64,000 nt of DNA from the NCBI RefSeq assembly GCF_036323735.1, contig NC_086031.1, forward strand, positions 50,191,225-50,255,224, given 5' to 3'. Origin of the DNA: Rattus norvegicus (taxonomy: Eukaryota > Chordata > Mammalia > Rodentia > Muridae). Of the stretch, positions 22,501 to 31,500 are shown one piece after another; within the stretch, counting starts at the first letter, position 1; the number at the start of each line of letters is the position of its first letter. Both the position numbers and the translations under genes were made by a program. Under the pieces are notes generated by a model. That model saw nothing but the letters and a program-made list of their open reading frames with translations. It was not told the origin of the DNA and ran no database searches.

Positions 22501-24718
22501 ACTTAAGAGACTTTCTACATCAGACATGGCCATTGAAGCAAGAATGATTGGGAAGAGGAAGGACTTCAAGTCACTCTCAGTGTCCCACAGATTTCTGGGA
22601 CTGTCCAACACTGGCTTTGAGATTCCTGGTTGTGAATGGACTTTGAGTCTCTAGTCAGCCTTGGGAGCCTTTCTTGTCAACTAAGATGCATGTAGCTTAA
22701 AGCTGCTGACATGAGTAGTAAGACAGAGGTTAGGAAGGAAGGCTAGCGGGGAAAGCCCTATTATCCCAAATTGAGTCCAGAAGAGATAAGACAAATGAAT
22801 GGGGTTGTGGCATTGGGGGTGTGGGGCATGAGGTGTGGGGGGCACAAACAGTGTAGATAATAGGCCTGAGTGCAGGCCTCTGCTGTCCTTCAGACACCAG
22901 GTTCCAGGCAGGGTTTGAAGCCAAAGTGTAGCCCTTCCATTCATTAGCCCTGTGGCCTGCAGCAAATGAAGCTCTCAACTCAGTCTCCTCCACTGTGCCA
23001 TGGCAAGAATAGACCTCCATGTGGGCAAGGACAGACCTCCATGTTGTGGGGTTCGATGAACTAATAAAGGCAGACAGATCCTTAGTAAATTAAGCCACAT
23101 CCCCATCCCTGGGCCCAGTACAGTAATGCACACCTTTAGTCCTAGCCTATGAAAGGTAGAGACAAAGAGAACCAGGAGTTCAAGGCTATCCTCAGCTACC
23201 AGAAAGCCTAAGGCCAGCCTGGACTGCATTAGAGCCTGCCTTCTTAAAAAGGAGGGGATCAGTTAAGCGACTAAAACAATAAGAGAGACGCATGGTTGCT
23301 CTCCCGGAGGGAGGTGGCAGCAGAAAGTAGTCATGTCTGGTATCTATGTTGATGATCAGTAGAAATAGATGATGGAGAATGATGTGAGACTGAAAGCTAG
23401 AAAGAAATCAAGACTTCGTAGGGCTAGGAGTGTAGCTCAGTGGTAGAGCACTTGCCTAACATGCTGAAGGCCCCCCAGTTCAATTCCCTGGTTCAACTAC
23501 TAAACAAAAATTAACTAGGTGTAGTAGCACACACCTGTAATCCAAGCACTTGGGAGATAAAGGTAGGAGGGTCTTGGAGATGAGGCCACCCTGAGCTATA
23601 TGGGTTTTGAGCCCGCCTGAGCTACATAGTAAAATCATGAGTCAAAAGTAAAATTAGCTTTAGCAAAGAAACTTGAGTCAAATAGGTGTGGTCCCACACA
23701 TTTGTGATTCTAGTATTGTGAGGCTGCGGCAGAGACAGTGCCACAGTGCTACATAGCAAGACTCTGCCTCAAGGGAAAAAAAAAATAGACTTTTGGCTTG
23801 AGAAACTAGAAGAATTGGGTTGATCTGAGGGGATCCAGAGATGATAATAAAGCAGGGTTCATTTGGAGCATGGATCATGTTGATTCTGCAATGCCTACCT
23901 GACCTCAAAGTGCATGAGTAGACTTTAGGATGGGGCATTGTGGCATATCCCTGGAGTCCTAATCACGAGGCAGGAGAATCACAAGCTTGAGTAATTTAGC
24001 CAGACTCTGTCTAGAAGAGGAGGAAGAAGAGGGAAGAGAGGAGGAAGAGAAGAAGAGGAAGAGGAAAGAGGAGGGAAGGAGGGAAAGGCCAACAGAATAG
24101 CTTAGCAGGTAATCATGCTACCCATGAAGTCTGACAGCCTAAGCTCAATCTTCTAGACCCACAAGGTAGAGAGACCCAACTCATGTAAATTGTTCTTAGA
24201 CCTCCACACAAACGCACACACATGGTAAAGAAGTAAAGTAAAATTATATTTTAAAATACCAGGGGTATAAGAACTTGGAATATGGACACCTCTGGTCTAA
24301 AAATCAAGAGTCTGTTAGGAGATTATTGGCCTATAGATGATATGGAAAAGTCAGCTCTGAACATCTAGGGCTCCCCTGAACATCTATAGTTGTCCCTAGG
24401 TGAGGTTTCAATATCTCAGACCATATCAGCACCCAGCTCAGCTCCAGGCCTCTGAGGAGGCAAGGCTGCAAAAGGGGCAGGCCTGTAGAGACTGGAGTTA
24501 TGGAAGGGATAGTGCATAAGCCCACGTGGACCCTTTGAGTGACACCTCCAGCAAGGGCCAGGGGGCCATCATCACTTCCATGCTGCCACAGTAAGATGAG
24601 TGGTACCCAGGCCTATCGAAAACTACTTACCTGATAAGCTTGGCTTTAAGAGGACATCATACAACGATGGCCGAAATGCTACTTTGTTCAGAATTCTCTC
24701 CTCCGACTGTGGATTCAT
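349..24718 (-). CDS. Mroh3: Mroh3-like maestro HEAT-repeat gene (13 exons, 3' end beyond window)
   Basis: Minus-strand exons: 24631-24718, 22269-22333, 21827-21943, about 21612-21743, 21173-21400, 20346-20432, 14200-14307, 13594-13729, 12789-12877, 11998-12055, 11409-11620, 8551-8705 and 349-493. Together they read through at least 540 codons with no stop, and all phases join. The product is an array of amphipathic helix pairs typical of maestro heat-like repeat (MROH) proteins, whose molecular function is poorly known. The name rests on MROH-like sequence plus position next to Inava, as MROH3P is in human. Ordinary HEAT solenoids mediate protein contacts. The start at 24718 is the first ATG of an exon with an acceptor just before it, so non-coding 5' exons upstream are likely. 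C-terminal exons lie left of base 1. Confidence 0.82.
822..1042 (+). repeat. B4-type SINE (ID-like head plus B1-like body)
   Basis: An ID-like start (GGGGCTGGGGATACAGCTCA) is followed by B1-like CCAGCACTTGGGAGG. It runs directly into the purine tract. Confidence 0.65.
1043..1446 (+). repeat. (GGGGA/GGAGA)n purine tract
   Basis: About 400 bases with almost no pyrimidine on this strand. The frame-length ORFs across it (Gly/Arg/Glu or Ser/Pro/Leu runs) are low-complexity artefacts. Confidence 0.95.
1741..1833 (+). repeat. B1 SINE fragment
   Basis: GGAGGCAGAGGCACATGGAT and the following B1-like right half, ending in an A-rich tail. Confidence 0.6.
1834..2262 (+). repeat. (GA)n then (CAGA/CACA)n microsatellite
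   Basis: Compound repeat of GA, then mixed CAGACA/CACA units; it begins at the A-rich tail of the B1 fragment. Confidence 0.95.
2308..2428 (+). repeat. B3/B2-type SINE
   Basis: GGTGGATGGCTCAGCTGACA is the tRNA-like head of a B3/B2 element, continuing through AACCTAATTTCTATCC-like body. Confidence 0.55.
2427..2665 (+). repeat. (CA)n and degenerate CA/TA-rich microsatellite
   Basis: Pure CA run from 2427, then CACACCATACAC-type imperfect units. Confidence 0.9.
3230..3412 (+). repeat. B2 SINE
   Basis: Starts GGGGCTGGAGAGATGGCTCA and ends in an ATAAAATAAATG-type tail. Flanking AAAACACATTCT/AAAACACATTTT is a likely target-site duplication. Confidence 0.88.
3549..3734 (+). repeat. B2 SINE with 13-bp duplication
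   Basis: Full B2 flanked by identical AGAGAAGAAATTG at 3536-3548 and 3735-3747. Confidence 0.92.
3955..4090 (+). repeat. (CTC)n / pyrimidine tract
   Basis: TCC/CTC triplet run followed by CT-rich sequence. Confidence 0.9.
4467..5166 (+). mobile_element. L1-mediated retroinsertion of Mrpl42 mRNA (with duplications)
   Basis: The insert 4483-5150 has a 5' UTR (about 114 bp), the ORF, a short 3' UTR with AATAAA at 5121-5126 and an A-tail (5142-5150). It is flanked by identical 16-bp direct repeats AGAAAATATAAACATC at 4467-4482 and 5151-5166. The perfect duplication points to a fairly recent event. Confidence 0.9.
4597..5022 (+). pseudogene. Mrpl42 retrocopy with intact ORF
   Basis: Intronless 141-codon ORF that I recognise as mitochondrial ribosomal protein mL42. 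Blocks include DDYNCKVELALTSDGRTIVC, YHPSVDVPYEHTKPIPHPD and FFTTKHRWYPHGQYHRC, and it ends LNPPKDR. Family length is about 142, so it is full length with no stop or frameshift. It lies inside a Mroh3 intron, antisense to that gene, with no promoter evidence. Function as a protein is unproven, so it is classed as a processed pseudogene/retrogene candidate. Confidence 0.88.
5170..6495. other. intronic sequence, nothing recognised
   Basis: AT-rich Mroh3 intron. Short ORFs only, no clear repeat family or exon-like block seen. Confidence 0.45.
6500..6985 (+). repeat. probable ancient L1 fragment interrupted by an ID/B4-like SINE
   Basis: AT-rich sequence with L1-like phrases (ATTAACTGTAAATGG; AAGAAACTTACTTTAGAAAT). 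A SINE-like insert lies at about 6712-6800 (GTGGTAAAGCTAG ... TCAATCCCCAC). Assignment is by memory of old L1 consensus. Confidence 0.4.
7120..7310 (+). repeat. B3 fragment followed by (TA)n(TG)n
   Basis: SINE-like ATCTGATGCCCTCTCTGGCT, then TA dinucleotides at about 7249-7290 and TG. Confidence 0.6.
7346..7550 (+). repeat. B3/B2-type SINE
   Basis: GCACTGGCTGCTCTTCCAAA followed by GGGTTCAATTCCCAGAAAC (box B) and a B3-like body. Confidence 0.75.
7945..8045 (-). repeat. B2 SINE fragment
   Basis: Reverse-oriented B2 3' half with CACACCAAAAGAGGGCATTG. Confidence 0.7.
8165..8465 (+). repeat. SINE remnant plus (CA)n
   Basis: B1/B4-like TAACTCCAGGACTGGGGAGG, then a pure CA run at about 8418-8460. 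Confidence 0.6.
8551..8705 (-). CDS. Mroh3: Mroh3 exon
   Basis: 51 codons plus two bases: VPEIIQLIYYHVERITDKNV ... TDEVILTLLKMEDQSQ, a clear MROH block. Acceptor TTTCAG, donor GTGAGC. It joins in phase to the exon at 349-493 across an 8-kb intron. Confidence 0.9.
9229..9446 (+). repeat. URR1-like non-autonomous hAT DNA transposon
   Basis: Contains the phrases TACAGTTATGAAGTAGCAAC, ACATGAGGAACTCTATTAAA and GTTGAGAAACACTGAG that I associate with URR1. A second copy is on the opposite strand at 32080-32272. Confidence 0.55.
9541..9990 (+). repeat. 450-bp (TG)n / (TCTG)n / (TATG)n array
   Basis: Alternating purine-pyrimidine sequence with periodic TCTG and TATG units. The long Cys/Val or Thr/His ORFs across it are artefacts. 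Confidence 0.95.
10812..10975 (-). repeat. B1 SINE
   Basis: Reverse B1: TTTTGAGACAGACTTTCTCT through CTAGGATTAAAGGCATACAC. Confidence 0.88.
11409..11620 (-). CDS. Mroh3: Mroh3 exon
   Basis: Two bases plus 70 codons. Includes MELMHFFQFFRKYLTAVERA and IKGSMNDVFAASKMLKVIL, typical HEAT helices. Acceptor GCCAG, donor GTAGGC. Confidence 0.88.
11998..12055 (-). CDS. Mroh3: Mroh3 short exon
   Basis: 19 codons plus one base: FQCPATVMISFSLHTIPDD. Only this one of the three frames is open and it joins both neighbours in phase. Acceptor CTAG, donor GTGAGT. Confidence 0.78.
12789..12877 (-). CDS. Mroh3: Mroh3 exon
   Basis: Two bases plus 29 codons: NRPKTEAILKDLQKHFRGNW and IANAQSFTL. The acceptor is TTGGAG after a T-rich tract (weaker than CAG); donor GTAACT. 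Frame agrees with both neighbours. Confidence 0.82.
13594..13729 (-). CDS. Mroh3: Mroh3 exon
   Basis: 45 codons plus one base: HMASFSITGKLMSTFSIFCL ... AMEALHYLFIILVLQR. Acceptor TTCAG, donor GTGAGT. Confidence 0.88.
14200..14307 (-). CDS. Mroh3: Mroh3 exon
   Basis: 36 codons: IILPWLVLSDKVQEQIRALG and ISRLLRFICNFSNLS, a HEAT helix pair. Acceptor CCGCAG, donor GTGAGT, phase 0. Follows a 6-kb intron that holds an old L1. Confidence 0.88.
14443..14488 (+). repeat. (GA)n microsatellite
   Basis: Pure GA run about 130 bases from a Mroh3 exon acceptor side. Confidence 0.95.
14836..15075 (+). repeat. B1 SINE and A/G-rich tail
   Basis: B1-like GTAAGTTCAAGGCCAGCCTG with a long A-rich tail, then G9 and AAAGAA units. 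Confidence 0.7.
15079..15420 (+). repeat. SINE cluster with GAGACA and (CTGGT)n simple repeats
   Basis: A B3-like head at 15079, purine/GAGACA repeats at 15140-15240, CTGGT pentamers at about 15309-15333, then B1-like sequence to about 15420. Confidence 0.55.
16624..16803 (+). repeat. B2 SINE nested in L1
   Basis: GGCTGGAGAGATGGCTCAGG to an AAATAAATAAATT tail, close to the young B2 consensus. Confidence 0.92.
17578..17712 (-). repeat. B1 SINE nested in L1
   Basis: Reverse B1: TTTCAAGACAGGATTTCTTT through GGGGCTAAAGGTGTACACCA. Confidence 0.85.
19205..19412 (-). repeat. B3 SINE
   Basis: Reverse B3 with CTAGAACTGGAGTTACAGAC and CTCTGAGCCATTTCTCCAAC. Confidence 0.8.
19519..19566 (+). repeat. 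(CA)n microsatellite
   Basis: Pure CA run of about 24 units. Confidence 0.95.
20346..20432 (-). CDS. Mroh3: Mroh3 exon with MROH signature
   Basis: 29 codons, TIQALDDMLQALVIEDMRPN onward, a highly characteristic MROH segment. Acceptor TTCCAG, donor GTAAGT. Confidence 0.88.
20600..20875 (-). repeat. ID remnant and B2 SINE
   Basis: Reverse ID-like GCTTTACCACCAAGCCACAT, then a reverse B2 (about 20676-20850) with CACACCAGAAGAGGGCATTG and GTGCTCTTAACCACTGAGCC. Confidence 0.8.
21173..21400 (-). CDS. Mroh3: Mroh3 exon
   Basis: 76 codons, phase 0 both ends: RVVEQFPPEGLKIFLSLTQD ... SLDRKESASLYLQ. The closing ESASLYLQ leads into the conserved TIQALDDMLQALV of the next exon. Acceptor CCTCAG, donor GTAACC. 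Confidence 0.82.
21612..21743 (-). CDS. Mroh3: Mroh3 exon (3' boundary uncertain)
   Basis: Starts after TTTCTAG with TFILEEPTEILDSSVRQQAM and LCIVGL, a block typical of MROH proteins. The donor is unclear: in-frame phase 0 choices are GTGTGG (exon end 21612, used here), GTGGGA three codons... further down (about 21606), or an earlier GTGGGC after the CI pair. None is a strong consensus donor. Confidence 0.65.
21827..21943 (-). CDS. Mroh3: Mroh3 exon
   Basis: 39 codons (LEKFSFLNAVTTLSSVVRNQ onward), phase 0 both ends, donor GTGAGA. A second acceptor 6 bases upstream (21949) would add Ser-Gln. Confidence 0.8.
22269..22333 (-). CDS. Mroh3: Mroh3 exon
   Basis: Encodes LCQSEKEAYQLILDFMEPGQ and one Leu, an amphipathic helix. 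Acceptor TTTCAG, donor GTAAGG. The phase 1 start completes a Gly codon with the previous exon. Confidence 0.8.
23105..23255 (+). repeat. old B1 SINE
   Basis: AATGCACACCTTTAGTCCTA followed by AGTTCAAGGCTATCC, a diverged B1. Confidence 0.65.
23421..23640 (+). repeat. B4-type SINE (ID head plus B1 body)
   Basis: ID-like GTGTAGCTCAGTGGTAGAGC, then B1-like CACCTGTAATCCAAGCACTT. Confidence 0.75.
24010..24090 (+). repeat. (GAAGAG)n purine tract after a B1 remnant
   Basis: AGGAGGAAGAAGAGGGAAGA-type units beginning where a B1-like sequence ends. Confidence 0.85.
24631..24718 (-). CDS. Mroh3: Mroh3 first recognised coding exon
   Basis: ATG directly follows a TGTGCAG acceptor. Encodes MNPQSEERILNKVAFRPSLY and a short tail, then a GTAAGT donor (29 codons plus one base). 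The acceptor at the ATG implies at least one upstream exon. Confidence 0.75.
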
Positions 24719-25369
24719 CTGCACACCCAGGACAGTTCACCCAGGACAGTTGTAATGAGACCAACACTCAGGCCTGATGAGAGTCTGGCCTTAGTGATGC
24801 AGGTTTAGTATAGGGGGAGACTGCAGGAGGCAGCCTGACCATTTACAAGGAAAGGATGGGGTTGGAAACAGCAGAGCTGGGCTGAGGCTCTGCATTTATC
24901 CATGGCAGAGCCCAGAAAAGCAACAGAACCACAAGAACTGACCGGACAGTGCCCATGCTAGGTCCCGTTTGCTAGTTTCCCATTTTATCTCCTGTTTCAG
25001 GGGAAGGTGCATGACCCCCTTGAACCCTGATTCCTTATAGGTCATGAAGGCACCATCCAAGGATCTCCTGTGGCAATCTGGAACTCAAGTTGGCCTCCAG
25101 GGAAGTTTCTATCTATGGTCTGGATGTCTTGAGGTCAGATCCGGAAGCTGTTCTTAGCAGACAGCATTCTTTCTCGTTCCTTGGGATGTCCCTTCTGCCT
25201 TCTAGTAGGGGAGGCTAAGCGCTCCCCATGCCTGCTCCTCCCAGACATGCCAGCCTGTGGGCTGGAACTGAAAGGAGCTATACCCAACCAGTTCCTCACA
25301 CTGGCACAGTTCATGGCTTGCTGCTTACAAGAACTTTGCTGTCCCCTCTTTTTAAACAAACAACCCCCA

Positions 25370-25370
<1 letters not shown>

Positions 25371-25418
<48 letters not shown>
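25371..25418 (+). repeat. (CA)n microsatellite
   Basis: Pure CA run of about 23 units. Confidence 0.95.
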
Positions 25419-25419
<1 letters not shown>

Positions 25420-25483
25420 CAACCTGCTTTGCCAACTAAACAGATTATCATAGCAGAACCCTCTGGAATTGGGGGTGGGAGCT

Positions 25484-25610
25484 GGAGAGATGGCTCCACT
25501 GTTAAAAGTCCCCATGGTAACTCCAGTTCCAGGGAATCGGATGCCCTCTTCTAACCGAAGTGGGCACAGCACACACATGATGCACCCATTAAAAAACAAA
25601 AACAAAAACC
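25484..25610 (+). repeat. B2/B3 SINE fragment
   Basis: GAGCTGGAGAGATGGCTCCA through ATCGGATGCCCTCTTCTAAC. Confidence 0.75.
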
Positions 25611-26231
25611 CCTAAAATGTACTTCCCTGGGCCTAACAAGTGGCTAAAATACAAAACCAAATACTTGCCTAACAAGTATGAAACCCTGGGTTCCATTCCC
25701 AACAAAGAAAAAATAAAGTTCAAACTCACCACAAAACAAGTTAAATCCAAAATCAAGTCCTTACTAGCCACAGTTAATAGTTAAATTGATGTTCAGGTCT
25801 GAGATAAGGATGCCCACGGCTTCTCTGGAGACCCTGGAACTATCTTCCCTTCCCACCCAACCCCTATCGTGGAACACCCGCCCGGGGCTTAAGGATGCCT
25901 TGAAGGCCAGATTCCTACAGTCTCTAGGGCTGGCCGCCAAACGCAGGACTGGAGTAACCCCTGCATAGCCATCTGCCTGACCCTTTGTGACCTACCTCTT
26001 CCTTGACTGTAGAGGGACAGGTAAAACAGAGACCCCTTTCTCTACCTGACACAGGGTTACCTCAGACTCCTGCCACAAGCTCTGCAGAAGCTGTAGCCAT
26101 AGCAGGTACTCTGCTCCCAGGTCCTGAGCGCCCCCTACAGGACAGCAGTAAAAGTTGCGCACCCCCCGCCCCCAAACACACACTGGGGCTTTTTGCAAAA
26201 CCACAGAAGCGATCTCATGGATAGCCCCTCT

Positions 26232-26342
26232 TCACCCGAGGAAAGCCTGCTTTTCCAACCATAAGAACAATTTCTCATAAGCCTCGAAACGCTGCTTGGC
26301 CTGGGCCATCTGAGGCCCGAGACGAAGCTGTCGCGAAGCCAT
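26232..26342 (-). other. 36-codon ORF between Inava and Mroh3
   Basis: A short CpG-containing ORF on the minus strand starting MASRQLRLGPQMAQAKQRFE, 1.5 kb upstream of the Mroh3 ATG exon. It could belong to an upstream Mroh3 exon or be chance. Reading through a GTGAAG donor near its end does not join in frame to the 24718 ATG. No recognised family. Confidence 0.2.
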
Positions 26343-26467
26343 GAAGTTCCTTCTAAGGTAACTCCATGGAACTGGGGTTACCATGAGCTACCCTGTGAGT
26401 GCTAGGAACCGAATCTGGGCTTTCCAGAAGAGCAGTCAGCAGTTTTAAGGGTGGAGTTAAAAGTTCA

Positions 26468-26556
26468 GGCTGGGGGCTGGAGAGATGACTCAGCGGTTAA
26501 GAGCCCTGACTGCTCTTCTAGGGGTCCTGAGTTCAATTCCCAGCAACCACATGTTA
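26468..26556 (+). repeat. truncated B2 SINE (forward arm of an inverted pair)
   Basis: GGGCTGGAGAGATGACTCAG to CCCAGCAACCACATG, then cut off where the reverse copy begins. Confidence 0.88.
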
Positions 26557-26572
26557 AATCCCCCCCCCTTTT

Positions 26573-26752
26573 TTAAAGACTTATTTATTTTATATATGTG
26601 AGCGCATTGTTGCTGTCTTCAGACACACCAGAAGAGGGCATCAGATCCCATTACAGATGGTTGTAAGCCACCATGTGGTTGCTGTGAATTGAACTCAGGA
26701 CCTTTGGAAGAGCAACCAGTGCTCTTAACCTCTGAGCCACCTCTCCCGCCCG
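26573..26752 (-). repeat. B2 SINE (reverse arm)
   Basis: Complete reverse B2, only about 16 bases from the forward fragment. Confidence 0.9.
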
Positions 26753-26934
26753 GTTAAATTCCCTTTGGTCAGAGAAGCAGCATGAGTTTCCGTCTGCCAC
26801 TCCACTTGCTCCCTCAAGTCCTGGCCAGACCAGTTGGAAAGGTCAGGCAGACATTTCTAGAAGCCCTCACTGCATTTGTTCAAAAAAAACAAAACAAAAC
26901 AAAAAAAACTCAGCACACACAGAATCCTTCATCC

Positions 26935-27693
26935 TCAGCTGGGCCAATCAGATTTTATTGACGTATTTGGCACTACCACTGTGCAACCACGAGATAGCTG
27001 TTAGGTAAGACCAATAAGTTAATGTGAGGGATGGTCACGCATGGGAGGTACCAGCACTCAGAAATCTCCCTGCTCTGTGACTCAGAATCTAAGGCACTTA
27101 GGGATCCAGAGAATACACTGGGGTCAGGGTAGGGCATCTATACACTGGGGAAGGGGCTCAGAAGCCATATAATATGGCAAGTGGAGGTGGGACTACTATA
27201 GGGTGTGGGAAGAACACTGACAGAAATGCCCTGTGCCCTGGGTGTACGTCACAGAGCATATAAAGGAGAGTCCTGCCTGGCATCTGGGAAACAAGGGAAA
27301 CGAGTCTCTGTTGAGGAAGAACCACATCCTGCCTCCAGCAAGAAGCAGCAGCTATCTCAGAAAGAAGGCCCAAGCCTCAAAGGGCCCTCTATGCCACTTG
27401 CCCTGCATAAGGAGACAAGTGCTGTCGATTAGTCCAGCGCGACATTAATCCAAAAGGCCAGACTCTGGGGGATAAAGCATGATCATATTATAAGAACCAT
27501 GAAGACAAATCACAGATGTAAAGCTTCAGGTCCGGACTTCTGGAAAACACGTAAAAAACAAAGGTTTCAGCTCTGGGTCATCGGCCGGCGACGACGGTAA
27601 GAGAGCCGAAAGAAGCACTTAAGAGTGATGGGGTCCTCGATCCCAGCTCCAATATTAAGTCTTTTCCAGTACTGGGCAAGGCTTTCAGAGGAG
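26935..27693 (-). other. Inava: Inava 3' UTR
   Basis: From the stop codon at 27694 to a canonical AATAAA on the minus strand at 26954-26959. Cleavage is placed about 15-25 bases further down. No other gene-like sequence is seen in this stretch. Confidence 0.7.
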
Positions 27694-28464
27694 TTACACT
27701 TGGCTGATGATCTCTCCATTCTCAGGCACAAAGACTTGCACGGGGGCCCCGTCTGGCGACCTCCGAAGTACACACACTGGGGGCACCTGTCCCAGGCAGG
27801 GAGAGAGGAGAGGCAGATGAGCAAACTGGGTAGAAATGTCATCACGGCAAGCTCACACCATTCTTTTTGCTTAAAGGCACAGACCATCAATAGTGAAGCC
27901 TGGAGGCTCTGCTCCTGCCCTCCCTGGAATGATGTCCCCAGGTACCCACCCCTGATCCGTTTACCACTCCAGGTTCTTAGGGGTGTGACGGGCACCCTGA
28001 CCTTCTTCTCCACCTTTGGGCTCACCATGTCTCATCACGGTCCCTGTCTGACAGGTTAGGATGAGCCAAGCCTAGACCAAAGACAGGTCCAGGCTCGCAG
28101 GAAGGGAGAGGCACAGTCAGCTAGAGCGTGCATGGCCTGGGACTGGGCCAGGGTGCTGCCCAGTCAGGGATGGCAGCTGCAACAGCCCAAAGAATCGGGG
28201 GTGTGGGGGATGATGCAGCTGGGCTGCTGAGAATCTGGGGTCTCAAAGAAGTAGCCTGTTGGTAGCTTCTAGAGCGTGTCCCCTGCATAGCCTTCTGAAT
28301 CAGGGTGGGAGAATAAAGAAAGGATTCATGCTGGCTAGCCTCAGTCCCAGGATGAAGAAATGGGGCTTACAGAAACCAAGGCTGCACCCCTACCCAAAGT
28401 CAGAGCGTTCATAATCCTACTTACTTCCGATACGACCTAGCACGCTCGTGGCGCGCACACACAC

Positions 28465-28518
<54 letters not shown>

Positions 28519-31500
28519 CGCCCTCTGGGAGCTCCAGTGACACAGAGCAATTGCTGCTGATCTAGGACTCTTGTACATTGCTTTAACCATTTCAGCCTCT
28601 TATCCACCCCGTGAGAGGGGTAATTCACTATAACTATCTTTTAGAGGGGGAAACAGAAGTCTAAGAGTTAAGTACCTCACGGGGCCATGTAGTTTAAGCG
28701 GGGATAGAATCAGAACTTGGTACTCTAGCTGTTAACTGTGAGACCATCTCCTTCCCAGCCCGGCTATAGGGAGTTGTTTTCTATAAACCCATTTTCCAGA
28801 TTCTCACTTTTGTCCCTGGGTCTTCGAGTGAGGAAATTCCAGGGGTTAATTTGGGTTGCACCTTTGGTTCTGAGAAGTTTATCTGTTTTGTGGATCGTCT
28901 GTGAAGCCGTTAGGGGGAAAATCTCCAAGCTATCTGTGTGGACAATCTTTACCAGGGCACATTGGTATGCACTCTTGCACTAGACACTAGACACAGCAGG
29001 CACAATTAAGAGGCACCCCCAGGGAAATCAGAAGTGCCTTCCAAAGCCAAGAGGAAATAATTCTCTTTTTGGTCTAATTTTCCTAACTGGTAATTACTCA
29101 GCCAGTACTCTGCTGGTCTAATTTCATTCCTCCAGGGGGACCTGTACCTGTGTCCGGGGTACGGAGGCCCGCCCGAAGCTCTCCCTCCCAGGAGGCAGAC
29201 TCCTAACACGGAAAGCCCCTTGGCGGTCGAGCGAGTGGGGGCGGCTGCTCCGGAGACGTGCACGCTCATGCCACCACTTGAGCTCCTCTGACACAGCTGC
29301 CTTGCTGAGTGCCCGGCCCGCAGGACAGTCCTTTAGTGAGGGTGTGCGCACAATGCGGCTATGGGAGGGCACCAGCCGCTGGTAACGTAGGGGTGCACCT
29401 TCCTCGTCATAGGCGGCACCCACAGCTGCACGACACAGCTCCCACTCGCCCGGCGGCAGGTGGCCCTCAGCCACCATCACATAGCGCCCGGTTGGGAAGT
29501 ACCCAGCGGGCAGCAGAAGTTTAGGGTAATGAGTGACCAGCTCTCTGCCACAGGCTGGGCCCCAGGCTCCACGGTGGCGAGGAGTCTCAGGGGGACAGAG
29601 GGGCCTCAGAAAGGAGATGTCTGGACTGCTGCTGCCGGGTGAGGTGGGATGGGAGATGCTGGAGACATCAGAGCCGCTGTCTTCAGAACAGGAATGGCAG
29701 GCAGGGTGCGGCAGTGGGGGCTTGCTGGGTGTGAAGCAGGAGTCTGGCACCGTCACTGTGTAATGAGTGGGGCGGCGGCGGGGAAAGGCACTGCGACCTC
29801 GGCCCTCCGCACCTGCTCGGAAGGAGTCCACCCTGAAGAGGAAAACAGGAAAGCATTCAGTTGGGGAGTAATGAATTATGACCTATCCCTAGGCCAAAGC
29901 AATGAGCATATACTAGGTCTTACTCAGGTCAGACCTCCGCAGAGCAGACAACCCAGTCTTGTCCTCACATGCAGAGGTAGAGCGAGCATTCCCTCCCTGG
30001 ATGCCATATTTCTATACTGTTCTTGTTCCCTTCCAGACTTTTCCATATCAGGATAAGTTGATTCCTGAGCCATGAAATTCAGCGCACACAAAATAGGGAA
30101 GTAGTACATACAAAAGGCTGGTAGACTTTAATCTCTGGAGTAACTCTGTAACACAGTGTAAATATCATGTAACTAGTTCATACATTGTACTACTTAGGAA
30201 TGAGGACCAGAATCTGAGAGGCAGGGAATGTGGCTCAGAGATAAGAATATTTGCTTATCATGAATTAAGTCTTAGGCCCAATCCCAGGCCTGCACAAAGA
30301 ATTGGTACATGTTCGATGCATATGTTGGTCTTTTTTAACGATTTATTTTTATCTTGTGTGCATTGGTATTTTGCCTGCATGAGCGTCTGTGTGAGGGTGT
30401 CAGATCCACTGGGACTGGAGTTACAGTTGTGCAGGGTGATGTGGGTGCTGAGGATCGAACCCGGGGCCTCCAGAAGAGCAGCCAGTGCTCTTAACCACCG
30501 AGCCATCACTCCAGCCTCGAGGTGCTTTTTTTTTTTTTTTTTAAAGTATTTTGGTTTCTCAGTCGATTTCAATCCAACAATAGGAAGAGCCAACATTCTA
30601 CAACATTCTACAACACTCCTATCACATTTCCAGCCTTCGAGGGTACAGTATGTTAGTAGCATTCCTTAGTGGTTAGACATTGTTAAGCACCTAATTTAAA
30701 TGTGAAAAGCTTTCCTATATTCCAAAGGGCATGCACTTGAAGCACAGGATGAGGGAGGGCTAGAATTTAGCCTCTGCTTTGTTTATATACTGGGCACGGG
30801 GCTGGGTTGCCTTTTAAAATTTTTGGTACACATTGCTTATAAAACGACCTGGGTAAGCAGGTAAAATATAAGGTATGCTGTTTTTACTTCTGAGCTGCTA
30901 GATGCTACCTTTGGCCATGCCAGGTCGCTGTGGCTGATGCTGCCTCTCAGACCTCGCTGACTAAAACAATCACCAGGTGGCTTGCAAAGGAGCCTACACT
31001 GATTTTCATTATCCGTGGGCTTAGTCTATGCCAGCCCGTCTACTTGATAAAATTGACTTGCTAAGTCCAAAGTCAATATACACCGTGTTTTTGCAATGGC
31101 TACTCTTGTCAATGTGATAGGCTCTCGAATCACCTCTGAGACAGACCTCTTGATATGTCTGGGGGATGGGGAGGGGTTCTATATTGGGTTATTTAAAGTG
31201 AGAAGACCCACCCTAAATATGGGTGGCACCTTCCCATTGGCCAAAGTCCTGGACTGAATTAGAAGGACTGAGGGTGAACTAGGAACCAGAATTCACGTCT
31301 CTCCCTTCCTGACTGCAGATGCACAGTGACCAGCTGCCTCATCCGCCTGCCTCCAGGCCTTTCCTACATAATGGACGGCACCTCAGACTGTGGGCCGAAA
31401 AGTAAAACCCTCCTTCCTTAAGTTGCTCTTGTCAGCTATTTCCCACAGTGAATGACAAAGGTCGTTCAATGGTCACTTGATGCAGCAGCCAAGAATTCAG

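Noticed and set aside
27567..28028. 153-codon minus-strand ORF over the last Inava exon
   Set aside because: It is in a different frame from the real exon (27694-27786) and crosses its splice site; no similarity seen.
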